This document shows, piece after piece, positions 10,195 through 20,252 of a stretch of 64,000 bases of DNA (the first letter of the stretch is position 1; each line of letters opens with the position of its first letter). The stretch spans positions 1,612,001 through 1,676,000 of the forward strand of contig NZ_FO704551.1 in NCBI RefSeq assembly GCF_000968175.1, given 5' to 3'. The notes beneath the pieces are model-generated. The model was not told the DNA's origin and ran no database searches. It saw only the letters and a program-made list of their open reading frames with translations. Source of the DNA: Xenorhabdus poinarii G6 (lineage in GTDB: Bacteria > Pseudomonadota > Gammaproteobacteria > Enterobacterales > Enterobacteriaceae). The position numbers and the translations under genes were made by a program.

Positions 10195-11835
10195 ATGGGA
10201 AAAAAAATACCAACGTTGAATCAGCTGCTTTCGAGTATCGTTTTATTCTCTATTCCTGCGGCACAGGGTATGGCTGCGATTGTGCCGGCAGGTGTTACGC
10301 TAGCTGAAAAACAAGAAATCACTGTTAACAATGGTGTTGAAGTCACTTCATTGGATCCGCATAAAGTTGAAGGTTCGCCAGAAACGATCATTATCCGCAA
10401 TTTGTTGGAAGGGCTGGTAACCACCGGGCCAAATGGCGAAACGCGGCCGGGTGTCGCAGAACGATGGGAAAATGAAGATGATAAAGTCTGGACATTTTAT
10501 TTACGTGATGATGCCAAATGGAGTGATGGTCAGCCTGTTACTGCGCAGGATTTTGTCTATAGCTGGCGTCGTCTGGCGGATCCAAAAACAGGGTCACCTT
10601 ATACCAGTTATTTACACTATGCCTATATTCAACATGCCGATGATATTCTGAAAGGAAAAAAATCGCCGGAACAATTGGGTGTTGAAGCGCTGGATGATCA
10701 CCGTTTCCGGGTCACACTGAGTCAGCCTGTTCCTTATCTGGTGGATATGCTGAGCCATACGGCAATGAAACCTGTCAGACAGGATGTGATTGAAAAATGG
10801 GGGAATAAGTGGACATTGCCGGAACATTATATAGGTAACGGTGCTTATCTATTGAAAGATTGGGTCGTCAATGAACGTATTGTTTTAACCCGTAATTCCC
10901 GGTATTGGAACAATAAAGAAAGCATTATTGAAAAAGGAACTTTTTTGCCGATTGTTTCAGGCGTGAGTGGTATAAACCGTTATCGTAGTGGGGAAATCGA
11001 TATTACTGATAATGCAATTCTTCCTGAATTATACAAAAAAATGAAACGCGATATTCCTGAACAATTACAAATTTCACCTTACTTATGCACGTTCTACTAT
11101 GAAATCAATAATCAAAATCCGCTATTTAAAGATAAACGGGTGCGAGAGGCCATAAAACTGAGCCTTGATCGGGATATTATCACGGAAAGAATTATGGGGC
11201 AGGGGCAAATCCCCTCCTATGGATTTACTCCAACGTACATTGGTGATGGCCTGACGATTCATCCGGCATGGGCTGGCTGGACACAGGAACAACGTAATCA
11301 ACGGGCAAGGGAATTGTTGAAAGAAGCGGGTTTTGATGCCAGTCATCCCCTGAAATTTACCTTGCTTTACAACACATCAGAACAAAATAAGCAACAAGCC
11401 ATTGCAGCGGCTTCGATGTGGCAAAAAAATCTTGGTGCGAAAGTCACTTTGCAAAATCAGGAATGGAAAACCTCGCTCCAGAATCGTCATCAAGGACATT
11501 ATGATGTCGCCAGAGCAACATGGTGTGGCGATTATAATGAGCCTTCTTCTTTCTTGAATACGCTGTTATCAAGTAGCAGTAATAATACTGCTTTCTACCA
11601 AAGTAGCGCGTTTGATGGCTATCTTCGTCAAGCCTTGATGACTAAAGATCATGCAGCACGTAAGGCATTTTATCAGTTGGCTGAAGCTCAGTTGGATAAA
11701 GATTCAGGATTGATACCGGTTTATTACCGTGTCAGCGTGCGCTTCATTCGTCCAACGGTTGGGGGAATGACAGGGAAAGATCCGCTGGATTATGTTGATT
11801 TAAAAAATTTGTATATTAAAAAGGTGGATAATTGA
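10195..11835 (+). CDS. oppA1: Periplasmic oligopeptide-binding protein, first paralogue
   Basis: OppA captures peptides in the periplasm and delivers them to OppBCDF. The start is the ATG at 10195 (GGAG at 10180-10183); an upstream TTG frame start at 10162 is less likely. The 546 residues begin with a signal peptide (GKKIP, then hydrophobic 11-28, likely cleaved after GMAA). Mature-protein SBP_bac_5 signatures include TSLDPHKVEGSPE, GVAERWEN and VTAQDFVYSWRRLADP. It is similar in length and motifs to oppA2, 125 bases downstream, but clearly diverged. Two oppA genes in one opp locus are described for X. nematophila; different peptide preferences are plausible. Confidence 0.93.
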   Translation: MGKKIPTLNQLLSSIVLFSIPAAQGMAAIVPAGVTLAEKQEITVNNGVEVTSLDPHKVEGSPETIIIRNLLEGLVTTGPNGETRPGVAERWENEDDKVWTFYLRDDAKWSDGQPVTAQDFVYSWRRLADPKTGSPYTSYLHYAYIQHADDILKGKKSPEQLGVEALDDHRFRVTLSQPVPYLVDMLSHTAMKPVRQDVIEKWGNKWTLPEHYIGNGAYLLKDWVVNERIVLTRNSRYWNNKESIIEKGTFLPIVSGVSGINRYRSGEIDITDNAILPELYKKMKRDIPEQLQISPYLCTFYYEINNQNPLFKDKRVREAIKLSLDRDIITERIMGQGQIPSYGFTPTYIGDGLTIHPAWAGWTQEQRNQRARELLKEAGFDASHPLKFTLLYNTSEQNKQQAIAAASMWQKNLGAKVTLQNQEWKTSLQNRHQGHYDVARATWCGDYNEPSSFLNTLLSSSSNNTAFYQSSAFDGYLRQALMTKDHAARKAFYQLAEAQLDKDSGLIPVYYRVSVRFIRPTVGGMTGKDPLDYVDLKNLYIKKVDN

Positions 11836-11960
11836 TCGCCATTGTGAAATCTAGTTTTGCCGTAAACGAAATAGCCCACTTCAAATACAGATCATAACTA
11901 TTTCAATGTGTGGGTATGACTCTGGTGGGTAAGATCAATATCAATTGGAGTGAGAATAAG

Positions 11961-13604
11961 ATGGTAAATACAACGAAGAAAAGGCTTGCTGTTGGTATAA
12001 CAGTCGCACTGAGCATGATGATGGGAGGGACGGCCTTTGCAGCGCAAGTACCTGCGGGTGTGCAACTTGCCGATTCAGCAAAACAGGTATTTGTTCGCAA
12101 TAATGGGTCTGAACCACAATCATTAGATCCGCATAAAATTGAAGGTGTACCGGAATCTAACATTGCGCGTGATTTATTTGAAACGCTGGTGATCAATGAT
12201 CCTGACGGTAAGATTATCCCAGGTGTTGCCGAACGTTGGGAGAATAAAGATTTTCAAGTTTGGACATTCCATTTACGTAAAGATGCAAAATGGTCTAATG
12301 GTGACCCTGTCACTGCTCAGGATTTTGTTTACAGCTGGCGCCGGATATCCGATCCAAATACGGCCTCCCCTTACGCCAGTTTCCTTCAATATGCCCATAT
12401 TATTAATATTGACGATATCATCAAAGGTAAACAAAAGCCTGAGGCACTGGGCATTAAGGCATTAGATGACCATACCCTACAATTAACACTCAGTGAACCC
12501 GTTCCTTATTTAGTCCGCTTACTCGTTCACCCGACGACATCGCCAGTCCCTCGTGCAACCATAGAAAAATATGGTGAGCGGTGGACACAACCGCAAAATT
12601 TTGTCGGTAATGGGGCTTATAAACTGAAAAGTTGGGTGATTAACGAACGTCTTGTCCTGGAGCGTAGCCCGACGTATTGGGATGACAAAAAAACGATCAT
12701 TAATCAGGTGACTGTCCTGCCTATTTCTTCGGAAATTACCGACGTTAACCGCTATCGGGCCGGCGAAATTGAGATGACCTATGAAAATTTGCCGGTTGAA
12801 TTGTTCCAAAAATTGAAAAAAGAGATCCCCGAACAGTTGAAATCCAATCCGAAATTATGCACTTACTACTACGAAATTAATAATGCAAAGCCACCACTTA
12901 ACGATCCTCGCGTACGTACTGCATTGAAACTGGGTATGGATAGAGATCTGATCACGAATAAGGTGAAAAATCAGGGGGATTTACCTGCTTATGGCTATAC
13001 GCCACCCTATATTCATGATTTTAAAGATGAAAAACCGGACTGGTACACTAAATTAAATCAGCAACAGCGTAACGAAGAAGCTAAAAAATTGTTGGCCGAA
13101 GCCGGATTTACCAAAGATAACCCGCTGAAGATTAAATTACTGTATAACACCTCAGATCTGCATAAAAAATTAGCGATTGCGGCGGCTTCCATTTGGAAAA
13201 AGAATATCGGTGTTGACGTTTCTCTCGAAAACCAGGAATGGAAAACGTTCCTCGATTCCCGCCATCAGGGTAATTATGACATTGCCCGTGCAGGGTGGTG
13301 TGCTGACTACAACGAAGCCTCCTCTTTCCTGAACCCTATGTTATCCAATAGCAGTAATAATACCTCACACTATAAGAGCCAAGAATTTGATGCATTAATG
13401 AAAAAATCATTGCAAGTCAAAACGGATGAAGAACGCGCGGAAGTGTATGCCAAAGCCAATGCACAATTAGATAAAGATTCTGTCATTGTTCCGATTTTTT
13501 ACTATACAAACACTCGTTTTTTAAAACCTTATGTCGGTGGTTATACCGGAAAAGATCCCTTGGATAATTTCCATACCAAAGATCTATACATAATAAAACA
13601 TTAG
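11961..13604 (+). CDS. oppA2: Periplasmic oligopeptide-binding protein, second paralogue
   Basis: This is a 547-residue peptide-binding component of the Opp transporter. The start at 11961 follows GGAG (11947-11950) and yields a standard signal peptide: MVNTTKKRLA, hydrophobic 9-24, cleavage after TAFA. Family motifs are SLDPHKIEGVPESN, GVAERWENKDFQVW and VTAQDFVYSWRRISDP. It looks closer to classical enterobacterial OppA than oppA1 does. It is separated from oppB by 86 bases containing a hairpin, an arrangement that elsewhere lets the binding protein be made in excess over the membrane subunits. Confidence 0.94.
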   Translation: MVNTTKKRLAVGITVALSMMMGGTAFAAQVPAGVQLADSAKQVFVRNNGSEPQSLDPHKIEGVPESNIARDLFETLVINDPDGKIIPGVAERWENKDFQVWTFHLRKDAKWSNGDPVTAQDFVYSWRRISDPNTASPYASFLQYAHIINIDDIIKGKQKPEALGIKALDDHTLQLTLSEPVPYLVRLLVHPTTSPVPRATIEKYGERWTQPQNFVGNGAYKLKSWVINERLVLERSPTYWDDKKTIINQVTVLPISSEITDVNRYRAGEIEMTYENLPVELFQKLKKEIPEQLKSNPKLCTYYYEINNAKPPLNDPRVRTALKLGMDRDLITNKVKNQGDLPAYGYTPPYIHDFKDEKPDWYTKLNQQQRNEEAKKLLAEAGFTKDNPLKIKLLYNTSDLHKKLAIAAASIWKKNIGVDVSLENQEWKTFLDSRHQGNYDIARAGWCADYNEASSFLNPMLSNSSNNTSHYKSQEFDALMKKSLQVKTDEERAEVYAKANAQLDKDSVIVPIFYYTNTRFLKPYVGGYTGKDPLDNFHTKDLYIIKH

Positions 13605-13613
13605 GAATAAGAC

Positions 13614-13639
13614 GGTGGCCCGACTGAGATTGGGTCACC
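13614..13639 (+). repeat. Hairpin between oppA2 and oppB
   Basis: GGTGGCCC and GGGTCACC can pair (one mismatch) around a 10-base loop. No T-tract follows, so it is not a standard terminator. It probably stabilises the upstream oppA message or partly attenuates read-through, as hairpins at this position do in other enterics (inference). Confidence 0.5.
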
Positions 13640-13690
13640 TGCTGTCAGATAATTAAAAGCCACGGTTTGGCTAAATAATAGGAACGGGCA

Positions 13691-14611
13691 ATGTTAAAAT
13701 TTATCTTACGCCGCTGCTTAGAGGCGATCCCGACACTGTTTATACTTATTACGATTTCGTTTTTTATGATGCGGCTTGCACCGGGTAGCCCATTCACGGG
13801 GGAAAGAAAGCTGCCGCCAGAAGTGATGGCAAACATTGAAGCGAAATATCACCTGAATGATCCCATCTATAAACAATATTTCCACTACCTAATCCAGCTT
13901 TCCAAAGGAGATTTTGGCCCTTCATTTAAATATAAAGACTACAGTGTCAATGATTTAGTTGCAGAGGCTTTACCTGTTTCGGCTAAATTGGGATTTGCGG
14001 CTTTTATGATGGCAATCATATTTGGGGTCAGTGCAGGCGTGATTGCTGCATTAAATCAGAATACCAAATGGGATTACACGGTGATGGGATTTGCCATGAC
14101 CGGGGTGGTCATACCCAGCTTTGTCGTTGCCCCCTTATTAGTTTTGATATTTGCCATAGTATTAAAATGGCTACCAGGAGGAGGCTGGAATGGCGGAACA
14201 CCTAAATATATGCTCTTGCCGATGGTCGCACTTTCCCTTTCTTATATTGCCAGCATCTCCCGTATTACCCGCGGTTCCATGATCGAAGTCTTACATTCCA
14301 ACTTTATTCGTACGGCTCGGGCTAAAGGTTTGCCATTAAGAACGATTATTCTTCGCCATGCCCTGAAGCCAGCGCTATTGCCTGTCATTTCTTATATGGG
14401 ACCTGCCTTTGTCGGCATTATTACCGGCTCTATGGTGATCGAAACTATTTTCGGTTTACCTGGATTGGGGCAATTGTTCGTTAATGGCGCATTGAACCGT
14501 GACTACTCACTGGTACTCAGTTTGACGATTCTGGTGGGGAGTCTGACGATTATGTTTAATGCCATCGTCGATGTGCTGTATGCCGTCATTGATCCAAAAA
14601 TTCGTTACTAA
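13691..14611 (+). CDS. oppB: Oligopeptide permease inner-membrane protein OppB
   Basis: OppB is one of the two membrane channel subunits of the ABC oligopeptide importer. The 306 residues match E. coli length. There is an N-terminal transmembrane helix (residues about 9-28), about six helices in all, and the EAA-type loop that contacts the ATPases (SNFIRTARAKGLPLRTIILRHALK). A GGAA lies 8-11 bases upstream of the ATG. OppC follows after 15 bases. No anomaly is visible. Confidence 0.96.
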   Translation: MLKFILRRCLEAIPTLFILITISFFMMRLAPGSPFTGERKLPPEVMANIEAKYHLNDPIYKQYFHYLIQLSKGDFGPSFKYKDYSVNDLVAEALPVSAKLGFAAFMMAIIFGVSAGVIAALNQNTKWDYTVMGFAMTGVVIPSFVVAPLLVLIFAIVLKWLPGGGWNGGTPKYMLLPMVALSLSYIASISRITRGSMIEVLHSNFIRTARAKGLPLRTIILRHALKPALLPVISYMGPAFVGIITGSMVIETIFGLPGLGQLFVNGALNRDYSLVLSLTILVGSLTIMFNAIVDVLYAVIDPKIRY

Positions 14612-14626
14612 AGACGGGAGCACACC

Positions 14627-15535
14627 ATGTTACTGAATAAAAAAAATAGCCAAGCGCTGGAAAATTTTTCTGAGCAGCTGGAAATTGAAGGTCGCAGCTT
14701 GTGGCAGGATGCACGCCGGCGTTTTGCGCATAACAAAGCAGCGATGACGAGTTTATGTGTTCTATTATTGATTACATTATTTGTCATCTTTGCCCCCATG
14801 TTGTCCCAATTTACTTACGACGATACCGATTGGAGTATGATGACGATGCCACCAGATTTTGCATCCGGGCATTATTTTGGCACTGACTCATCGGGACGTG
14901 ATCTGTTGGTACGCGTTGCTATTGGTGGACGTATTTCATTAATGGTTGGCATTGCTGCCGCGTTGATTGCCGTGTTATTGGGCACCTTATATGGTGCGAC
15001 ATCAGGTTATCTCGGTGGCAAAATTGATATTATCATGATGCGTTTGTTGGAAATTCTTAACTCTTTCCCATTCATGTTCTTCGTTATCCTTCTGGTGACT
15101 TTCTTCGGCCAAAACATCCTGTTAATTTTCGTGGCGATAGGCATGGTTTCATGGCTGGACATGGCACGTATTGTGCGTGGCCAGACATTGAGTTTAAAGC
15201 GCAAGGAATTTATTGAAGCCGCGTTGGTTTGTGGTGTTTCAAGCCGTCATATTGTTCTGCGTCATATCGTTCCAAACGTCTTGGGCGTCGTGGTGGTTTA
15301 TGCCTCATTACTTGTCCCCAGTATGATCTTGTTTGAATCCTTTCTGAGCTTCCTTGGTCTGGGAACTCAGGAACCCCTCAGCAGTTGGGGCGCCTTATTA
15401 AGTGATGGTGCAAACTCAATGGAAGTGGCTTCGTGGTTACTGCTATTTCCGGCGGGCTTTCTGGTCATGACCCTGTTTTGTTTTAACTTTATTGGTGACG
15501 GCCTGCGAGATGCCCTCGACCCGAAAGACCGTTAA
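14627..15535 (+). CDS. oppC: Oligopeptide permease inner-membrane protein OppC
   Basis: OppC is the second channel subunit of the peptide importer, 302 residues. A cytoplasmic N-terminus (LWQDARRRFAHNKAAMTS) precedes the first helix. GTDSSGRDLLVRV starts the transport domain, and the EAA loop (KEFIEAALVCGVSSRHIVLRHIVPNV) docks on OppD/F. It ends 9 bases before oppD, with an AGGAGA between them, consistent with one operon. Confidence 0.96.
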   Translation: MLLNKKNSQALENFSEQLEIEGRSLWQDARRRFAHNKAAMTSLCVLLLITLFVIFAPMLSQFTYDDTDWSMMTMPPDFASGHYFGTDSSGRDLLVRVAIGGRISLMVGIAAALIAVLLGTLYGATSGYLGGKIDIIMMRLLEILNSFPFMFFVILLVTFFGQNILLIFVAIGMVSWLDMARIVRGQTLSLKRKEFIEAALVCGVSSRHIVLRHIVPNVLGVVVVYASLLVPSMILFESFLSFLGLGTQEPLSSWGALLSDGANSMEVASWLLLFPAGFLVMTLFCFNFIGDGLRDALDPKDR

Positions 15536-15544
15536 GGAGAGCCT

Positions 15545-16543
15545 ATGAATAGCGTAGAAACTTCAAAAAATGTTGCATCACTCTTATCGGTAAAAGAGCT
15601 GAATGTGGTATTCAATACACCTGACGGTCATGTAACGGCTGTGAACAAACTGAACTTTGACTTACAGGCCGGAGAAACGTTGGGGATTGTGGGGGAATCT
15701 GGCTCGGGTAAATCACAGACAGCATTTGCGTTAATGGGGTTGTTGGCCAGTAATGGTGCTGTCAGTGGTTCGGCGATTTTTAATGGCCGGGACATACTGA
15801 ATCTGAATGAAAAAGCGCTGAACCGAATGCGGGCAGAAGAGATTTCGATGATATTTCAAGATCCCATGACTTCCCTTAACCCGTATATGCGGGTCGGTGA
15901 TCAATTAACCGAAGTCCTGATGTTGCATAAAAATATGGGTAAAAGCGAGGCTTTTGAAGAATCTATCCGTATGTTGGATGCCGTTAAGATGTCGGAATCG
16001 CGTAAACGGATGAAAATGTACCCACATGAATTTTCGGGGGGTATGCGTCAACGCGTCATGATTGCAATGGCGCTCTTATGCCAACCGAAGTTACTGATTG
16101 CTGATGAACCGACAACGGCATTAGACGTCACGGTTCAGGCTCAGATCATGACGTTGCTTAACGAACTGAAAAAAGAATTTAATACTGCCATCATTATGAT
16201 TACACATGATCTGGGCGTGGTCGCAGGTATTTGTGACAAAGTATTAGTGATGTATGCGGGGAGAACGATGGAATATGGTACAGCGCGTGACGTGTTTTAC
16301 CATCCGACACATCCATACTCAATTGGATTGCTGAATGCAGTTCCTCGTCTGGACGATCATGAAGAATCATTAGAAACAATCCCGGGTAATCCACCTAATT
16401 TGTTGCGTTTGCCGAAGGGATGTCCATTCCAGCCACGTTGCCAATTTGCCACTGAACGTTGTGCTTGTGAAGAACCTCAGTTAGAAAAATTCGGCCCTGG
16501 GCGCTTGCGTGCCTGCTTCAGAGTTCAGGAGGAATTAGTATGA
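15545..16543 (+). CDS. oppD: Oligopeptide permease ATPase OppD
   Basis: OppD is a cytoplasmic ATPase that powers peptide import. The 332 residues show Walker A GESGSGKS (50-57), the ABC signature FSGGMRQRV, Walker B LLIADEPTTALDVT and an H-loop ITHDLGVVAG. The C-terminal OppD/DppD extension has the Cys-rich GCPFQPRCQFATERCAC, a motif that binds an iron-sulfur cluster in some family members. The stop overlaps the oppF start by 4 bases (ATGA), indicating translational coupling. Confidence 0.96.
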   Translation: MNSVETSKNVASLLSVKELNVVFNTPDGHVTAVNKLNFDLQAGETLGIVGESGSGKSQTAFALMGLLASNGAVSGSAIFNGRDILNLNEKALNRMRAEEISMIFQDPMTSLNPYMRVGDQLTEVLMLHKNMGKSEAFEESIRMLDAVKMSESRKRMKMYPHEFSGGMRQRVMIAMALLCQPKLLIADEPTTALDVTVQAQIMTLLNELKKEFNTAIIMITHDLGVVAGICDKVLVMYAGRTMEYGTARDVFYHPTHPYSIGLLNAVPRLDDHEESLETIPGNPPNLLRLPKGCPFQPRCQFATERCACEEPQLEKFGPGRLRACFRVQEELV

Positions 16544-17541
16544 GCGCCATAGCTGAAAAACGGGTTTTATTGGAAGTCGATGATCTCAAAGTTTATTTTG
16601 ATATTAAAGATGAAAAACAATGGTTCTGGCAGCAGGCAAAAACCTTAAAGGCAGTAGACGGTGTTACTTTAAGGCTCTACGAAGGGGAAACATTAGGCGT
16701 AGTGGGGGAATCCGGTTGCGGGAAATCAACCTTTGCCAGAGCTGTGATTGGGTTAGTTAAAGCGTCTGGTGGCGCAGTGTCATGGCTTGGCCAAAACTTG
16801 CTGGATATGAATGACAAGCAATGGCGGGATATTCGCAATGATATCCAGATGATTTTTCAGGATCCGCTAGCATCGCTGAATCCACGTATGACCATCGGCG
16901 ATATTATTGCCGAGCCATTAAAAACGTATTATCCCAGAATGAAAAATGAGGAAGCCAAAGAAAAAGTTAAAAAGATGATGATGCGGGTTGGGTTATTGCC
17001 TAACCTGATAAACCGTTATCCTCATGAATTTTCTGGCGGGCAATGTCAGCGTATTGGTATTGCTCGCGCCTTGATTCTGGAGCCTAAGTTAGTTATCTGT
17101 GATGAACCTGTTTCAGCACTGGATGTGTCCATTCAGGCGCAAGTTGTTAACTTGTTACAAGAATTACAGCGGGAAATGGGGCTTTCACTGATCTTTATTG
17201 CGCATGACTTATCGATAGTCAAACATATATCCGACCGGGTCTTGGTGATGTACTTAGGTAATGCGGTCGAGCTGGGTACTTATGACGAGGTCTACCATAA
17301 TCCGTTACATCCATATACCCGTGCGCTTATGTCAGCGGTGCCGATCCCTGATCCAGACAAAGAGCGCAATAAACAGATTGAATTATTGGAAGGCGAGTTA
17401 CCTTCACCGATTAATCCTCCTTCTGGATGTGTATTCCGCACCCGTTGTCCAATGGCGGATGCTGAATGTGCGAAGACCCGGCCATTGCTGGAGGGAAGCT
17501 TTAAACATGCCGTGTCTTGTTTGAAGGTTGATCCGCTCTAA
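16540..17541 (+). CDS. oppF: Oligopeptide permease ATPase OppF
   Basis: OppF is the second, non-identical ATPase of the importer, 333 residues. Walker A GESGCGKST is at 56-64, the signature is FSGGQCQRI and Walker B is LVICDEPVSALDVS. The tail has Cys-rich GCVFRTRCPMADAEC. It is the last gene of the opp operon and is followed by a terminator. Its start lies inside the end of oppD (GAGGA upstream). Confidence 0.96.
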   Translation: MSAIAEKRVLLEVDDLKVYFDIKDEKQWFWQQAKTLKAVDGVTLRLYEGETLGVVGESGCGKSTFARAVIGLVKASGGAVSWLGQNLLDMNDKQWRDIRNDIQMIFQDPLASLNPRMTIGDIIAEPLKTYYPRMKNEEAKEKVKKMMMRVGLLPNLINRYPHEFSGGQCQRIGIARALILEPKLVICDEPVSALDVSIQAQVVNLLQELQREMGLSLIFIAHDLSIVKHISDRVLVMYLGNAVELGTYDEVYHNPLHPYTRALMSAVPIPDPDKERNKQIELLEGELPSPINPPSGCVFRTRCPMADAECAKTRPLLEGSFKHAVSCLKVDPL

Positions 17542-17585
17542 CCAGAGATAGAGTGAATACATCAAAGTGACATTGTCACGAATTT

Positions 17586-17618
17586 AAATGCCCTCACACT
17601 GAGGGCATTTATTATTTT
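17586..17618 (+). terminator. Terminator of the opp operon
   Basis: AAATGCCCTC, loop ACACT, GAGGGCATTT is followed by a T-rich tract. It lies 44 bases after the oppF stop and overlaps the end of the convergent yciU gene. Confidence 0.82.
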
Positions 17619-17965
17619 TTCCACAAGATATGGTAAATAGGATGAGATTTTTCCCGGCAGATCAAGATACGGGCAAAGATATCATCAATGTCGGCATCAT
17701 CTGATTCAGCCAACCCAATAATAACTTCTGCAAAAAAATCCGGATTTAAATCAAAATCAACGTATTCAAACCAGGCGTCTGAAGGTGTTTGCAATTCAGC
17801 GCCGCCCCGTTCTTCAAATTGCAGATTAAACAATAGGCTATCAGCTGGATCGAGATTAGCAAGGGCTTGTTCCAAAAAGATATCGTAAGCTTTTTCAAGC
17901 GCCTCATCTTCAGTCATTCGATTGTTTAAGTCCAACGGCATAAAAGGTGTCGATTGATGTTCCAT
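17612..17965 (-). CDS. yciU: YciU family acidic protein (putative double-stranded DNA mimic)
   Basis: The start at 17965 gives 117 residues; a family-like shorter start is the ATG at 17941 (109 residues), and the frame is open upstream without family resemblance. The body ([49 protein letters not shown]) matches UPF0263/DUF440. It is strongly acidic; the Haemophilus member HI1450 was proposed to mimic DNA. The cellular role is unproven. It sits between opp and cls as in E. coli. Confidence 0.87.
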   Translation of the reverse strand: MEHQSTPFMPLDLNNRMTEDEALEKAYDIFLEQALANLDPADSLLFNLQFEERGGAELQTPSDAWFEYVDFDLNPDFFAEVIIGLAESDDADIDDIFARILICREKSHPIYHILWKK

Positions 17966-18096
17966 GATGGTAATGTCCGAAATGAGTAACAAAATAAAAT
18001 TAAAACATGTTCCAGATTGAATGAATACTGTTATTCGTGTTGTCAGAGGCCGGAATAACAGGCCGGTTCGCTTTTGATTTGCTTTCAAGTGATGAA

Positions 18097-19557
18097 TTAT
18101 AAAAGCGGGCTAAAAAAGTAGCAGATGCGTTCAAGAATACGATGTCGCACCGGGCGTTTTTCCCATTTACTGTTTTCAAGTAAGGTTGAACGCATCATAT
18201 AATCTTGTTGAACCAGCGTTAAATCACCGCCAAAATGTTTATCGTCAATCACAACCGTAATTTCAAAATTAAGCCATAAACTGCGCATATCTAAATTGAC
18301 AGAGCCAACCATACTGAGCTGCCCATCGACCAAGACACTCTTGGTATGCAGCAAACCATCTTCAAACTGGTAAATTTTCACGCCGGCTTCCAGCAATTCA
18401 GAAAAGAACGCGCGGCTGGCCCAACGGACAAGAAATGAGTTGTTTTGGCTTGGCACAATGATGCTGACATCCACACCCCGCATAGCCGCAGTGCAAATAG
18501 CGTGCATGAGATCATCACTAGGAACAAAATAAGGGGTAGTCAGAATAAGCTGTTGACGGGCAGCAAAAATTGCGGTCATCAAGGATTGCTGGATCAATTC
18601 ATCGGGGAATCCTGGCCCGGAAGCAATCACCTGAGCGGTATGATCACAGGCTTGCTCACCGGGCATCATAACGCTGTTTGGAGAAGGCGGAAGATGACGC
18701 TGGCCGGTTTCCATTTCCCAATCGAAAGCATAAATGATCCCCAATGTTGTCGTTACAGGGCCTTCCATTCTCACCATGATATCGACCCACTGGCCGACAC
18801 CGGCACTTTGTTTGAAAAAACGCGGGTCCACCATATTCATGCTGCCAGTGTATGAAATATGATTATCGATCAGAATGATTTTTCTATGCTGACGTAAGTC
18901 CATACGCCGCAAGAATAAACGGAAGAGGTTGACCTTTAACGATTCGACAAATTCAATCCCCGCCTTGCGCATGATATCTGGATAAGGGCTGCGGAAAAAT
19001 TGCCAGCTTCCTGCTGAATCAACCATGATTCGACATTTAACCCCCCGTTTGGCGGCGCGCATCAGGGCATCAGTGACTTGGTCGACCAATCCGCCGGATT
19101 GCCATATATAAAACACCATCTCGATATTGTGTTCAGCATTTTCGATATCCTGAATAATGGCTTTCAGTGAGTTATCGTAAGAGGTCATTAACTGCATTTT
19201 GTTACCTCTGACACCTTTGATATTTTGGCGACGTTCACACAGTTGAAACAATGGCGTCGCAACCTCACTATTTTCATCAGCAAAGATTTGCGGGGATTTT
19301 TTTAACTCGGCTAACCACCTGGCGACCGATGAACGCATTTGTCTGGCTTGTTCAACCCTGCGTTTTCCAAGATGCAGTTCACCGAATGATAAATAAGCCA
19401 TGATACCCACCAGGGGAAGAATATAAATAATCAGTACCCAAGTCATTGCTGATGTCACAGGACGACGTTTCATCAAAACCCGGATAGTTATACCGGCAAT
19501 AATCAGCCAGTATAAGAAAATCGCCAACCAGCTCAGTACAGAGTAGAAAATTATCAT
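18097..19557 (-). CDS. clsA: Cardiolipin synthase A
   Basis: ClsA condenses two phosphatidylglycerol molecules to cardiolipin at the inner membrane. The start is ATG at 19557, giving 486 residues, exactly the E. coli length; a TTG at 19566 is possible. Two N-terminal helices (about 5-28 and 38-58) anchor it. Two phospholipase-D HKD motifs are complete: His224/Lys226/Asp231 (QHRKIILID) and His404/Lys406/Asp411 (LHTKSVLVD). The conserved ending [10 protein letters not shown] is present. It lies beside yciU, as in E. coli. Confidence 0.96.
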   Translation of the reverse strand: MIIFYSVLSWLAIFLYWLIIAGITIRVLMKRRPVTSAMTWVLIIYILPLVGIMAYLSFGELHLGKRRVEQARQMRSSVARWLAELKKSPQIFADENSEVATPLFQLCERRQNIKGVRGNKMQLMTSYDNSLKAIIQDIENAEHNIEMVFYIWQSGGLVDQVTDALMRAAKRGVKCRIMVDSAGSWQFFRSPYPDIMRKAGIEFVESLKVNLFRLFLRRMDLRQHRKIILIDNHISYTGSMNMVDPRFFKQSAGVGQWVDIMVRMEGPVTTTLGIIYAFDWEMETGQRHLPPSPNSVMMPGEQACDHTAQVIASGPGFPDELIQQSLMTAIFAARQQLILTTPYFVPSDDLMHAICTAAMRGVDVSIIVPSQNNSFLVRWASRAFFSELLEAGVKIYQFEDGLLHTKSVLVDGQLSMVGSVNLDMRSLWLNFEITVVIDDKHFGGDLTLVQQDYMMRSTLLENSKWEKRPVRHRILERICYFFSPLL

Positions 19558-19924
19558 ATGTGGCAATCAATCCTGTTTATTTCAGTTATTTATTCAGTCA
19601 TTATCATCAGTTTCCAGAAATTCGGGGAAACTATCAACTTAATATGATGAATTGAATGACGAACAATGTTGGCAAAAATCGCTCATTACGATGAATCTCA
19701 TTATAAATTAACTCGTTAGTGAGTTGTTTTGATTTTGTAAAACTTATGCAATTTGATACTCATAAAGCATGAATGATTTGTCATCATCATTAAATTAATC
19801 ATTCTGAACAGTGCATGATTATGCCAGACTTGCAGGTCAGAGGGGCAATTGGTTGACATTTCTAATAGTGACGATTAAGAATAATGTGATTCACTTAATT
19901 AAGAGAGTTAGCCTGGAATATCTT
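19558..19924. other. Gene-free region between clsA and yciY
   Basis: This 367-base divergent region carries the clsA promoter on the minus strand and that of yciY on the plus strand. A small inverted repeat (AGTTTCC/GGAAACT) lies near 19610-19634. No other structure or open frame is supported. Confidence 0.5.
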
Positions 19925-20104
19925 ATGAAACACAGCAGAAGAGAAGTAGGGCGTTGGAGAAGGCTTCGTCACAGTACCTGTCGGCGTCGTCGTTGGTTGG
20001 AAGGGCAGTCACGTCGTAATTTGCGAATCTATGCGATGCGTAAGATAAGGGCTTATAAACGTCGCCGGTCGATTTTGTTTATCCATCATACAGAGTGGGA
20101 TTAA
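19925..20104 (+). CDS. yciY: Small basic YciY-like protein
   Basis: This is a 59-residue, very arginine-rich protein. The start at 19925 rather than the upstream frame start at 19811 is chosen because from there it matches E. coli YciY (57 residues): both begin MK-S-R-EVGRWR and share RWLEGQSRRN and the following RI. In E. coli yciY is also adjacent to cls. Function is unknown. The charge suggests nucleic-acid or membrane-phosphate contact, which is only a guess. It is easily missed or given the wrong start by automatic annotation. Confidence 0.8.
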   Translation: MKHSRREVGRWRRLRHSTCRRRRWLEGQSRRNLRIYAMRKIRAYKRRRSILFIHHTEWD

Positions 20105-20206
20105 TGCGGTATTCAGCAGCATATACCTGATAGGTTTCAATGCAGTCGAGCCAACAAAACAGCAACTTGAAATCTGTAGAGGATAAGATGTTTTCGAATC
20201 CTTATT

Positions 20207-20225
20207 GAATATGATAGTCATTTGC
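20207..20225. promoter_or_regulatory. Fur-box-like operator upstream of tonB
   Basis: The sequence matches the 19-base Fur consensus at 14 positions; its core TGATAGTCATTTGCA differs at 3 of 15. It lies 28-46 bases before the tonB ATG. Iron repression of tonB by Fur is known in enterics, so this is a likely operator. Confidence 0.65.
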
Positions 20226-20252
20226 ATTTAAACTAATTGAAAATTAACTGTT

